Shown piece after piece: positions 53,455 through 62,874 of a stretch of 64,000 bases of DNA. Each line of letters starts with the position of its first letter. Positions within the stretch are counted from its first letter, which is position 1. The DNA lies in contig JAGQYM010000017.1 in assembly GCA_020436085.1 (NCBI GenBank), positions 1 to 64,000 on the forward strand, given 5' to 3'. Made by a program: the position numbers and the translations under genes. This DNA comes from Cyclobacteriaceae bacterium. Lineage in GTDB: Bacteria > Bacteroidota > Bacteroidia > Cytophagales > Cyclobacteriaceae. The notes beneath the pieces were generated by a model, which ran no database searches, was not told where the DNA came from, and worked only from the letters and a program-made list of their open reading frames with translations.

Positions 53455-54219
53455 ATGTGTCTGATATTTCTTTCAGTTAATTATCATCCAAAGTATAAAC
53501 TCATTGTTGCTGCTAACCGAGACGAATTCTATAAAAGGAAAACAGCAGCGGCTCACTACTGGGAGGATCATCCAGATATATTGGGTGGGAGAGACCTCGA
53601 GGCGCAGGGAACATGGATGGCAATGACTAAAGAAGGCCGGATAGGAATGGTGACAAACTATCGTGACTTGAGCAACATCAATCCAACTGCACCTTCCCGC
53701 GGCAAATTGGTTTCAGACTTTCTCTTATCAGAGGCTTCCGCAGACGAGTATCTAAAAGATATACACGAGTCAGCCTCGGAGTATAATGGATTCAATTTGA
53801 TTCTCGGAACCCCGGAAGGCTTGTCTTACTACTCAAACTATCAATCGAAAATAATTAAGCTTGACGCAGGTTTTTATGGATTAAGCAACCATCTTTTGAA
53901 TACACCCTGGCCCAAAGTGGAAAGAGGTAAGAGCATGATGAGTCCAATCCTTCAGCAAGATCAAGTAGAACCAGACTTATTGTTCGAAGTTTTGCGAGAT
54001 GAAAAAATTGCCATGGATAGTGAATTGCCAAAAACGGGTTTAGAGCTTGAACGTGAAAGAGCCCTCTCCGCCATGTTTATCAAAACACCCAATTACGGTT
54101 CGAGGTGCTCGACTGTAATTATGATTGACAAAAAAAACAATGTCAACTATATAGAACGGGTTTACGACCTCGATACTTTTGAATACGACACCCGGTCGTA
54201 CACCTGGAGTATTAACTAA
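53455..54219 (+). CDS. NRDE family protein (TANGO2-like)
   Basis: The 254-residue protein begins MCLI and carries the diagnostic NRDE (IVAANRDEFYKR) and GGRDLEAQGTWMAM motifs. Cys2 can act as the N-terminal nucleophile in this Ntn-like fold. Proposed roles of the family are in haem or lipid handling, without agreement. It is co-directional with rnhB and converges with the adhesin gene one base away. Confidence 0.9.
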   Translation: MCLIFLSVNYHPKYKLIVAANRDEFYKRKTAAAHYWEDHPDILGGRDLEAQGTWMAMTKEGRIGMVTNYRDLSNINPTAPSRGKLVSDFLLSEASADEYLKDIHESASEYNGFNLILGTPEGLSYYSNYQSKIIKLDAGFYGLSNHLLNTPWPKVERGKSMMSPILQQDQVEPDLLFEVLRDEKIAMDSELPKTGLELERERALSAMFIKTPNYGSRCSTVIMIDKKNNVNYIERVYDLDTFEYDTRSYTWSIN

Positions 54220-54220
54220 A

Positions 54221-57200
54221 TTACTTTATCACCAGTCGGGTCACGTTACCTGAGCCGCTTCTGACAGTGTACACACCAGCAGGCAAGCCTTTAGTATCGA
54301 TCTCGCGAGTAAGTATTGTTTTGGCCACCATTTGTCCAAGGCTGTTATATACAGCGAATACATCGGTTGAATTTGCTGTCACTATTTCAGACTGGTTCAC
54401 AGGATTAGGATATAACACCATGACTTCCGGTGCTTCAAGGTCTACCTTCAAGATCTCTGAATACGAAATGGACTTGTCAAAGTCGGTTTGTTTGAGTCGA
54501 TAGTAAGACACGCCATTCAGCGGCTTGGTATCCTCGTACGTATAGGTCTGTTTTTGATCTGTAGTACCTGCCCCCTTGATCAGCGCCAACTCTTCAAACT
54601 CAACACCAGTTTTGGACCTTTCAATCGTAAAGAAATCGTTATTCAACTCCGACAAAGTTGTCCAATGGAGTCCAACTGAGGTAACATTTGGAATGGCAAC
54701 AAACTCGACAAGTTCGATCGGCAGAGGGTTCGCAGAAGTCGTTGATGCAAGCGTAAAAGGGCTAAAGGATGTTACTACCCCTGAACTCACGATAGTTCCA
54801 TTGGCAGATGTTCCGGTGGTGCCGCCATTGCCATGATTCACCCAGGATGAGCCATTCCATCTTGCTACTCTGAGTGTGGAAGGATCGGTGATGTAAGGCC
54901 CCGTACAATCAGAGGAGTTCCAGCTGAGTGTTACGAGGACGTTTGATCCGCCAACGACTGGAGTTCGATCGAGGGTCCAGAACTCGCATGAGCTCACGGA
55001 ATAAAAGCTCGGGTCGTAAGTGGACTCATTGCCAAATGCCTGAGGAGTTTTGAAATACTCAGCAGTGAAGGTGTGTGTGGTGTTGGAGGGTGCCGAAATT
55101 GCAATCGATCTGTAAATGCCTCCATCTCCAGTTGGAAAATTAAATACATCGTTCCCAATTTTTCTCACTGGGCCATCTACGTGGCTGGCATTTGATCCGC
55201 CTGTTACGGTAGCGTTGTCCGCAAAGTTGATGATGTTAGTGGCGTCTGTAGCCAGTACACCAGTAACAAACGTAGCATTGATAGTAACAGAAATGTCTGT
55301 GTTCAGAGTGACGGTATTTGCCGATTTACTGAATTGCATCCTTCTGAAGATGGGCGAGGCGCTGCCACTCCTGATAATTGCTTGTGCGTTGCCACCTGTG
55401 AAATTAGCAGTACCACCAGCTGCCGCGAAAGTAATTGCGCTGCTGCCATTCACTGTAACGTTGCCGGCAAAATTGGATGAGACATTATAGGCAGGTTGTA
55501 ATGTTCCTGCTGCTTGATTAAATGTGACGTTGTTATTAAAGCTATCTCCTGCACTGTTGGCGAGACGAAAAGTGCCAGCGCCACTGTTTACAAATGTAGT
55601 GACGCCATTAAACGTGTTTCCACCGGCATTGGTGTCTGTATTGGAATCTGTCTTGGTAAATGAAGCGCTTCCATTGAATGTTGAGCCTTCAACGAAAATC
55701 CGAGGTGCAGACACCGTGAGGTTGCCATTCCAAACACTTGAATTTCGGGTTCTGAAAATGGCGTTTCCAGTGAATGTCAAACTTTGCGCAGTTGCACCTA
55801 TCTGTGTGAATCGATCGAGGCGAAGGTCTCCGGCACTGAATCCGGTTCCGCCAATAGTTATGGTTCTGGAGGCTGCTAAGGTAGAGCTACCCGGGCCTTC
55901 TGAGAAATAAATGCCTAATCCAGCGGTGCTATTTACAATTATGTTTTGATTAAAGAAGGTTGTACCGTTGTAAGCCACTCGGATGTTGGACGTACCTGTG
56001 TTGGTGAAAGTGACGGTATTATTATATGTGCTTCCTGTGTTGAGTTCGAGAAGGATATCTCCTGAGTTGGTATTAACAATGGTGGTTGGCCCGCCAAAGG
56101 TGTTGTTTCCGTTTGTACGGAGTACTCCGGAACCACTATTCGTGATGGTTGTTGTTGAAGTGAAAACATTATTACCGCTTCCTGTATTTCCCGTAGCTCC
56201 GGTCTTGGCAAGTGCCGCAGTGCCATTAAAGGTGCCACCCGAAAGTGCCAGCTGAGGTGCGCTGAAGTTTACGTTGCCATTAAATGTAGTGCTTGGTCCT
56301 ATCGTGAGTAACGCAGTACCTGTCAAAGTCATGCTTTGCGCTGTGGCACCTTGTTGGTCAAATCGTTGTAGCCTTAGTTCTCCCAAATTAAACCCGAGCC
56401 CTCCTACAGTGATCGTATGACCTGATGTGAGAGTAGCAGAGGCTGATGCACTGTTACCAAAGTATATTCCGCCACCATTGGTAGAGTTCACCTGAATGTT
56501 TCCATCAAACACTGTCCCGGCAATCACATCGGCCATTCTGATGGTGGAGGTTCCTGTGTTTTCCAGAATGAGGTTGTTGTTAAACTGATCCAAGGCGCTT
56601 ACCGCAAATCTGAAATAACCGCTGCCTGAGTTAGCTATCGTGGTTACACCGTTGAATATGTTATTACCCTGACTATCGTTATTAGTTGCTCCTGTTTTTT
56701 CTAACCTGGTAACGCCATTGAAGGTCGTACCGTCCATTTCAATTTGTGGCGACCTGAAATCAACATTGCCATTAAATACAGAAGATGGACCCAGTTCAAG
56801 AAGGGCAGTACCAGTCAGCGTCAGCGTTTGTGCGGTGCCTCCAAGTTGGGTAAATCTTCGCATCCTCAGTCTGCCATCAACAAAGCCGGAACCGCCTACA
56901 AGAAGAGAGCCACCTGCATTGAGGGTTGCTGTCGCAGCCACACTATTGTTGCAAAAATAAATACCACCGCTCCCCAATGTGGAATTGAATGTTATGTTAC
57001 CATTGAACTGATTTCCTGCGGTGTTATTGGCAAGGTAGATAATGTTTGAGCCGGAATTTGTCACCGTTAAATTACCACCAAAAGTATCCGGTGAGTTGTT
57101 GGCAGTGATCAATTGGCCAGCACCAGAATTGGTAATGGATGCATGGGTGATGAAATTATTTCCTCCGGTACCACCATCGTTGCTTGCGCCAGTCTTTGAC

Positions 57201-60200
57201 AAGGAAGCAACTCCGGTGAAGGTGGTTCCATTGAGCAAAAGTCCTGGCGCGGAAAAATTAACATCGCCACCGAAGCTCGAACTAGGACCTAAAGTCAATG
57301 TTGCAATTCCACTAAGACTAAGATTCTGTGTTGTAGCTCCTACTTGCGTGAAACGAATAAGCCTCACATCACCACTGATGACACCAAATCCGCCAACTGC
57401 GATAGTTCTGGTGGCAGCGAGTGTTGCAGTTCCGTTTGTATTGTTGCAAAAGTAAATCCCACCACCAAAAGTGGAGTTTAATTCGATATTGCCATTGAAT
57501 TGATTGCCTGCGGAGTTGTCCGCAAGCCGAATTGTAGATGCTCCGGAGTTTACAATAGTGAGTGTGCTTTGGAAAACATCTGGGTTAGATACTCCAGTTC
57601 TCAGGTACGAGTCTCCAGAGTTAACAATCGTGGCAATTTGATTAAATGTATTTCCACCGTTGCCATCATCATTACCCACGCTCGTCTTCTCCAAGTGTGC
57701 GGCTCCGTTGTATGTTGTGCCATGAAGGAGTAGTCGTGGTGAAGTAAAAGTAACGTCTCCGTCAAAACTTGACGAAGGTCCAAGTGTAAGTAGAGCTGAT
57801 CCGGTTAAAGTCAGCGTTTGTGGTGTAGCACCAGTTTGTGAAAAGCTTCTAAGCCGAAGTTCGCCAGTGCTAAAGCCAGTGCCCACCGTGATAACACCCG
57901 GACTTGCCATAGTTGCTGTACCAGAGCTCTCGCAAAAGAGGATTCCAGTTCCGCTGTTACTTACCGTAATATTTCCAGCGAATGTAGTGGCGCCCTGATA
58001 GCCAACTCGGATTGAAGAACTGCCGTTGTTTGTAAATGTCACATTACCATTGTAAACGCTGCCTGCCGATAGCTCAAGGAGGATGTCAGATGAAGAATTA
58101 TTTAAAATTGTTGTCAGACCGTTGAAGGTATTGTTTCCTTGCGTCCTGAGATTACCTGACCCATTGTTAACGATCACAGCCTGACCAGAAAAAATATTGT
58201 TTCCAGAGCCAGTGTCATTTGTTGTTCCGGTTTTTTCAAGATGGGTTGTTCCCATGTAGGTTGCTCCGTTGAGTAGCAATGAAGGAGAGAGAAACATCAC
58301 ATCTCCTTCAAAGCTGGAACTGGGTCCGATATTAAGCGTTGCACTTCCGGTGAGCGTAAGGGTTTGCAGGGAGGTTCCGGTTTGTGTAAACCGATTTAGG
58401 TTTAATGTTCCACCTGAGAAGATGCCACCTGAAATTACACCGTTCATTGTGGAATTGGCGGCAGCATTGGAATTAAAAATAATGCCAGAAGAACCGCCAC
58501 TGTTGGCAACCGAAACATTGTTAGCATATGTTGATGTTCCGTTCTCTCCCATTCGAATTACCGTAGAGGGGTGAGAATTGGCATTGTTGATAGCAACAGT
58601 GCTGTTATACGTGGCAGACGATCCGGTCCCATTAAGGAGGCGGAAGTCGCTTCTTATTCCTCCAAAACAGTTGATAGCAAAAGGACCACCCACAGAAAAT
58701 GATGAAGTTCCGTTTTCGGCAATCAGATAAGAGTATTGATCACTGCCTCCTGACTTGTTAGAGTTTAGTGTCAGACTTGATGCGAATGTGGTTGTCTCTC
58801 CGGGGTGGTTGTGAGCGAAATAAATCCGGTAACTACCCGTGTTGTCAAAAACGGCAGTGCTTAGGAACTGGTCTCGAGAGCCGTTGCCAAAAAGCAGGTA
58901 TCCACTGCCGCTGTTGGTCACCGTTACCGCGCCAGTGAACACATTGCCTCCGAGACTTGCATCATTCGTTGCCCCGGTCTTTTCCAGATTTGATGTTCCT
59001 GCAACGGTGACTCCATCAAGATAAAGTTGTGGAGAACGAAAATCGATATTGCCTCCGAAGGTAGTACTTGGTCCTACGCGCAAAACAGCACTCGTCCCTC
59101 CGAGAATTAGAGTAGTGTTTTCTGTTCCGAGTTGCGTTAATCGAGCTATTCTCAGCTCACCTGACGTGAACCCAGAGCCCCCAAGAGAGATAGTTTTTGT
59201 TGCAGCCTGGGTTGAACTTCCCCCCGAGTTATTTGAGAAATAAATTCCACTGCTACTACCGGTCGAGTTGAGGATGATGTTACCATTGAACTGATTTCCT
59301 GCGCTGGCATGAGCCAGATAAATCAGATTTGATCCGGAGTTGGTAACGGTAAGGTCGCCATTGAAAATGTCAGGGCTTGCGTTGGCTGTAAGCAAATGCC
59401 CTGATCCTGAATTTATCAATGTTGCAATGTCATTGAAAGTGTTTCCACCTGTTCCTGAATTATTGCCGGCCCCCGTCTTTTCAATCGAAGCAGTACCGTG
59501 ATACGTACAGCCATTGAGGAGTACCTGTGGCGCAGTAAACGATACGTTTCCGCCAAATTCTGAGTTAGTCCCCACGGTCAAGATGGAAGATCCAGTGAGT
59601 GCAAGTGTTGAGGGTTGTGTGCCTGATTGTGTAAATCTGCTAAAAGAGAGTCCTCCGCTATTGAAGGTGCCGGACGTAACTCCAAAACCTGCACTTTGGG
59701 TAACGACACCGGATGCGTTTCCAAAGTATACTCCGCGGCCATTGGTGGAGTTGACTATGATGTTTCCGTTGATCGCTACAGTGCCATCATTGGCTATGAT
59801 GATACCCGAATTTGAATTTGCATTGTTGCTTGTTAAAGTTAGCGTACCATTTATAGTGGCTGTGCTCGCTCCGCTCCTCGCGATGATGGTGTTTACGCTA
59901 CTGCTGGCATTTCCATTGTGATTTATCGTTAGGCCACCATTAAAAAGATTGCCTGCTGAATTGATTCCAATTTGAACTCGGGAAGTCCCCGAGTTATTGA
60001 TGGTGACAAGTCCTTGATAAGTATCTGGATTAGTATCAGCAAGGTTGAATTCAGAGTCACCGCTATTAACAATTGTTGTGGTGCCTGAAATAGAGTTGCC
60101 TCCTGCACTATTATCATTGGTCGATCCGGTTTTTTCAAAATAAGCGTTACCCGTTATTGAAACTCCATCCAGAAAGATTCTTGGTGAGGTGATTGTTACG

Positions 60201-61348
60201 TTTCCACCGAAGGAAGAGCTTGGTCCAATATCTATCCGGCTGGTCCCTGTTAAGGTGATAGTTTGTGTTGCACTAACCTGGGTAAATCTTCTGAGTGCGA
60301 TTCGCCCGCCAGTGAAACCTCCTCCGCCAATGGAAATCGATCTTGTTGCAGCTTGATTTGAGCTAGCTGAAGCACCTGCGTTGAAATAGATTTCTCCAGC
60401 GGAGTTGGTTAAGACTATATTTCCATTGTATGTAGATGTACCGCTGTTGCCAAGTGTAATGTCGGTCGCTGTATTTGTATTGGTGTTGTTTACCGTTACC
60501 GTTCCTCCGTAGGTTGCAGTGCTCCCTGTACCATTTAAAAATCGATGATTGCTTTGAAGCGTACCCGCGCAGTTGATGGTCAGGTTTCCAGATATTGTGA
60601 AACTTGTATTTGTTCCTTCTCCAGCAAAGAATGACCATTGATCGGTGCCACCGGATTTGTTGGTATTAAGGGTAAGGTCTGTGAAGGTTGTTGTGAACCC
60701 GTTGTGACTTTGTGCAAAGTAAAATCGGTAGCTTCCGTTATTGTTAAAAGTCGTTGCCGCATTGAATTGGTCAGGGTTTCCATTTCCCAAAAGAACTTGA
60801 CCTGCCCCGATATTGGTAATTGTTGTAGTCCCATTAAAGATGTTGCCACCTGAACTGTTATCGTTGTTGCCATCAGTCTTAGTTACTGAAACAGTGCCAT
60901 TGAAAATGGAACCGTTAAAAAAAAGCCGCCCTGTAGTCCCGGTGATATTGGCGCCAAAAATGGTCCCATTAAAAGTGGTGGTGCTTGTAGTATTTAATGC
61001 CAGAGAAGCCGCGCCTCCTGTGTTTGCTATCGTACCCGAGGTAAAGGTGTTTGTACCCGTAGTTGTAAGTGTGAAACCGAGCAGGTCAATTGTTCCGCTG
61101 TAGCCACTAACGGAAATGCCCGCAACGGTGGGAGCCACATTCAGATTACAGTTTCCATTGGAGCCCGCTGCACCGTTAAAAAATACCTGATCGGCCGCCC
61201 CGGGAACGGATGCGCCACCCGCGCCCCCTGACGTTGCGGACCAGTTTGCCGTATTATTCCAATTGCCTGTAGCAGTAGCTACCCAGTACCTTTGGCCAAA
61301 GGCTGCTGATGTAATAAAAATCAAAAAAATAGACCCTATAATTCTCAT
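54221..61348 (-). CDS. giant repetitive surface protein with T9SS sorting domain
   Basis: ATG 61348 is preferred to GTG 61354, giving 2375 residues. A signal peptide ends near residue 20 and is followed by a YWVATATGNWNNTANWSA domain typical of Bacteroidota surface proteins. Ten tandem units carry a (K)TGxxND-GGN-F signature from about residue 157 to 1990. A beta domain with GPVRKIGNDVFNFPTGDGG, a fibronectin-like segment and a C-terminal T9SS sorting domain (about 2311-2375, LYPNPVN to RLVIK) close the protein. It is rich in Thr, Ser, Gly and Asn with very few Lys and almost no Cys, as expected for an extended surface adhesin. It converges with the NRDE gene one base away. Confidence 0.9.
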   Translation of the reverse strand: MRIIGSIFLIFITSAAFGQRYWVATATGNWNNTANWSATSGGAGGASVPGAADQVFFNGAAGSNGNCNLNVAPTVAGISVSGYSGTIDLLGFTLTTTGTNTFTSGTIANTGGAASLALNTTSTTTFNGTIFGANITGTTGRLFFNGSIFNGTVSVTKTDGNNDNSSGGNIFNGTTTITNIGAGQVLLGNGNPDQFNAATTFNNNGSYRFYFAQSHNGFTTTFTDLTLNTNKSGGTDQWSFFAGEGTNTSFTISGNLTINCAGTLQSNHRFLNGTGSTATYGGTVTVNNTNTNTATDITLGNSGTSTYNGNIVLTNSAGEIYFNAGASASSNQAATRSISIGGGGFTGGRIALRRFTQVSATQTITLTGTSRIDIGPSSSFGGNVTITSPRIFLDGVSITGNAYFEKTGSTNDNSAGGNSISGTTTIVNSGDSEFNLADTNPDTYQGLVTINNSGTSRVQIGINSAGNLFNGGLTINHNGNASSSVNTIIARSGASTATINGTLTLTSNNANSNSGIIIANDGTVAINGNIIVNSTNGRGVYFGNASGVVTQSAGFGVTSGTFNSGGLSFSRFTQSGTQPSTLALTGSSILTVGTNSEFGGNVSFTAPQVLLNGCTYHGTASIEKTGAGNNSGTGGNTFNDIATLINSGSGHLLTANASPDIFNGDLTVTNSGSNLIYLAHASAGNQFNGNIILNSTGSSSGIYFSNNSGGSSTQAATKTISLGGSGFTSGELRIARLTQLGTENTTLILGGTSAVLRVGPSTTFGGNIDFRSPQLYLDGVTVAGTSNLEKTGATNDASLGGNVFTGAVTVTNSGSGYLLFGNGSRDQFLSTAVFDNTGSYRIYFAHNHPGETTTFASSLTLNSNKSGGSDQYSYLIAENGTSSFSVGGPFAINCFGGIRSDFRLLNGTGSSATYNSTVAINNANSHPSTVIRMGENGTSTYANNVSVANSGGSSGIIFNSNAAANSTMNGVISGGIFSGGTLNLNRFTQTGTSLQTLTLTGSATLNIGPSSSFEGDVMFLSPSLLLNGATYMGTTHLEKTGTTNDTGSGNNIFSGQAVIVNNGSGNLRTQGNNTFNGLTTILNNSSSDILLELSAGSVYNGNVTFTNNGSSSIRVGYQGATTFAGNITVSNSGTGILFCESSGTATMASPGVITVGTGFSTGELRLRSFSQTGATPQTLTLTGSALLTLGPSSSFDGDVTFTSPRLLLHGTTYNGAAHLEKTSVGNDDGNGGNTFNQIATIVNSGDSYLRTGVSNPDVFQSTLTIVNSGASTIRLADNSAGNQFNGNIELNSTFGGGIYFCNNTNGTATLAATRTIAVGGFGVISGDVRLIRFTQVGATTQNLSLSGIATLTLGPSSSFGGDVNFSAPGLLLNGTTFTGVASLSKTGASNDGGTGGNNFITHASITNSGAGQLITANNSPDTFGGNLTVTNSGSNIIYLANNTAGNQFNGNITFNSTLGSGGIYFCNNSVAATATLNAGGSLLVGGSGFVDGRLRMRRFTQLGGTAQTLTLTGTALLELGPSSVFNGNVDFRSPQIEMDGTTFNGVTRLEKTGATNNDSQGNNIFNGVTTIANSGSGYFRFAVSALDQFNNNLILENTGTSTIRMADVIAGTVFDGNIQVNSTNGGGIYFGNSASASATLTSGHTITVGGLGFNLGELRLQRFDQQGATAQSMTLTGTALLTIGPSTTFNGNVNFSAPQLALSGGTFNGTAALAKTGATGNTGSGNNVFTSTTTITNSGSGVLRTNGNNTFGGPTTIVNTNSGDILLELNTGSTYNNTVTFTNTGTSNIRVAYNGTTFFNQNIIVNSTAGLGIYFSEGPGSSTLAASRTITIGGTGFSAGDLRLDRFTQIGATAQSLTFTGNAIFRTRNSSVWNGNLTVSAPRIFVEGSTFNGSASFTKTDSNTDTNAGGNTFNGVTTFVNSGAGTFRLANSAGDSFNNNVTFNQAAGTLQPAYNVSSNFAGNVTVNGSSAITFAAAGGTANFTGGNAQAIIRSGSASPIFRRMQFSKSANTVTLNTDISVTINATFVTGVLATDATNIINFADNATVTGGSNASHVDGPVRKIGNDVFNFPTGDGGIYRSIAISAPSNTTHTFTAEYFKTPQAFGNESTYDPSFYSVSSCEFWTLDRTPVVGGSNVLVTLSWNSSDCTGPYITDPSTLRVARWNGSSWVNHGNGGTTGTSANGTIVSSGVVTSFSPFTLASTTSANPLPIELVEFVAIPNVTSVGLHWTTLSELNNDFFTIERSKTGVEFEELALIKGAGTTDQKQTYTYEDTKPLNGVSYYRLKQTDFDKSISYSEILKVDLEAPEVMVLYPNPVNQSEIVTANSTDVFAVYNSLGQMVAKTILTREIDTKGLPAGVYTVRSGSGNVTRLVIK
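55387..60880 (-). repeat. ten-unit tandem repeat array of the giant surface protein
   Basis: Counted from GTG 61354, the conserved KT signature lysines fall at residues 159, 408, 626, 792, 1041, 1223, 1387, 1553, 1717 and 1901. Unit lengths are therefore 249, 218, 166, 249, 182, 164, 166, 164 and 184 residues, with a truncated tenth. Most units end with QTLTLTG, GPSS, FxGNV and a G-x-T-F/Y-x-G block before the next KT. Confidence 0.88.
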
Positions 61349-61579
61349 AATCACCTCAATATGGCTTAGACAGTACTTTTCACCATATCAATATTAATAC
61401 ATAACCGAATCTGGATGTAACATTTATTTGATTTTTAATTTCTGGGACTTGGCTAGTAGGCGACCGGGGTACCTGTTTTTGACTCGATCTTTGAGTAACA
61501 ATTGGCGGTCAACTACGTCTAATTCTATGTTCGAGGGCTCCTTTTGTTACCTTCGGGACTTCGATTTTGGATTAAAAGA
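61349..61579. other. divergent intergenic region, adhesin / ABC ATPase
   Basis: These 231 bases hold no convincing gene. Toward the ATPase there is TATGTTCG (61526-61533), a near-match to TAnnTTTG, 47 bases before its ATG. Toward the adhesin I see no clear box. Confidence 0.3.
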
Positions 61580-62302
61580 ATGGCAAGGATTATTGAAACG
61601 AGTCACATTTCGCGTGTCTATCACATGGGCACGAATGTGGTCAAAGCATTACAGGATATTTCCATCACAATCGATAAAGGTGAATATGTCGCCTTTATGG
61701 GACCCTCTGGGTCAGGGAAGTCTACCCTTATGAACATTATCGGCTGCCTGGATACACCCACCAGCGGGTCCTACGTGCTTAACGGACACCTGGTGAGTGA
61801 TATGACTGAAAACGAGCTGGCGGAAATCAGGAACAAGGAAATCGGATTTGTGTTTCAGACGTTCAACCTACTTCCAAGGGCATCAGCCCTGGAAAATGTA
61901 GCCTTACCTCTGATATACGCGGGGTATGGAAAGAGTGAAAGAGAGGAACGCGCAATGGCAGCATTGGAAAACGTCAACCTTGCTGATCGCTATCACCACA
62001 AGCCAAATGAACTTTCCGGTGGGCAACGGCAGAGAGTAGCCATCGCCCGGGCATTAGTAAACAATCCTTCTATTATTCTCGCTGACGAGCCAACGGGTAA
62101 CCTGGACTCCAAAACTTCTTACGATATCATGGCCTTGTTTCATGAGCTTCATGAAAAAGGAAACTCGATTATCATGGTTACGCACGAGGATGACATTGCA
62201 CATTATGCCCACCGCATCATTCGCCTAAAGGATGGACTTGTAGAATGGGACAAAGTTAACGACAATGTAACCAGGAGTACTCCTTCCCTGGTAACTGAGT
62301 AG
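61580..62302 (+). CDS. ABC transporter ATP-binding protein (LolD/MacB type)
   Basis: ATG 61580 (240 residues) is preferred to a TTG 36 bases upstream. All nucleotide-binding motifs are present: Walker [10 protein letters not shown] (41-49), Q-loop [10 protein letters not shown], signature [14 protein letters not shown], Walker [13 protein letters not shown] and the His switch MVTHEDD. The TFNLLP and [10 protein letters not shown] forms are typical of the LolD/MacB/FtsE group, which extracts lipoproteins or drives tripartite export. No permease is adjacent, so the partner lies elsewhere. Confidence 0.9.
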   Translation: MARIIETSHISRVYHMGTNVVKALQDISITIDKGEYVAFMGPSGSGKSTLMNIIGCLDTPTSGSYVLNGHLVSDMTENELAEIRNKEIGFVFQTFNLLPRASALENVALPLIYAGYGKSEREERAMAALENVNLADRYHHKPNELSGGQRQRVAIARALVNNPSIILADEPTGNLDSKTSYDIMALFHELHEKGNSIIMVTHEDDIAHYAHRIIRLKDGLVEWDKVNDNVTRSTPSLVTE

Positions 62303-62325
62303 CTAACATTGTATCTTCAACCTCA

Positions 62326-62874
62326 ATGAAGATTTATACAAAAACCGGTGACGCTGGCAGTACGGGACTTTTTGGTGGGAGCAGAGTATCTAAAGGTGAT
62401 CTGCGGATAGAAACTTATGGAACCATTGATGAACTCAATTCACATATTGGTCTACTTCGTGATCAGGAAGTAAATAATCATCGCAGAGAATTTATCATCA
62501 ATATCCAGGACCGTCTATTTACCATTGGTTCTATACTGGCAACTGAGCCTGGCAATATCAAAGTAAAAATTCCATCACTCAGCCAGAAAGATGTAACTCT
62601 CCTTGAAAAAGAAATTGACTTAATGGATTCTCAGCTCGAACCCATGAAGTTCTTCGTGTTACCGGGTGGTCATACCTCAGTTTCGTGCGGTCACATAGCA
62701 CGAACTGTATGCAGAAGAGCGGAGCGGCTCGTGATTAGACTTCACGAACTGGAAAAAGTTGAAGAACTTGTACTTCAATACCTCAACCGATTATCCGACT
62801 ACCTGTTTGTACTTTGCCGAATGATGTCCAAAGAGTTGGGAGTTACAGACGTTCCGTGGAAACCAAAGATGTAA
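62326..62874 (+). CDS. cob(I)yrinic acid a,c-diamide adenosyltransferase, PduO type
   Basis: The 182-residue protein matches PduO-type ATP:corrinoid adenosyltransferases: KIYTKTGDAGSTGLFGG at the ATP site, YGTIDELNSHIGLLRD, RTVCRRAERLV and RLSDYLFVLCR. It makes adenosylcobalamin from cob(I)alamin. It follows the ABC ATPase gene by 23 bases, possibly one transcript, but no functional link is evident. Its stop directly abuts the convergent secreted-protein gene. Confidence 0.92.
   Translation: MKIYTKTGDAGSTGLFGGSRVSKGDLRIETYGTIDELNSHIGLLRDQEVNNHRREFIINIQDRLFTIGSILATEPGNIKVKIPSLSQKDVTLLEKEIDLMDSQLEPMKFFVLPGGHTSVSCGHIARTVCRRAERLVIRLHELEKVEELVLQYLNRLSDYLFVLCRMMSKELGVTDVPWKPKM

Noticed and set aside
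54267-61103. Many plus-strand open frames of 60-137 codons opposite the giant adhesin
   Set aside because: They are rich in Val, Pro and Leu simply because they read the reverse of a Thr/Ser/Asn/Gly repeat gene, they repeat with its units, and none shows a domain or promoter.
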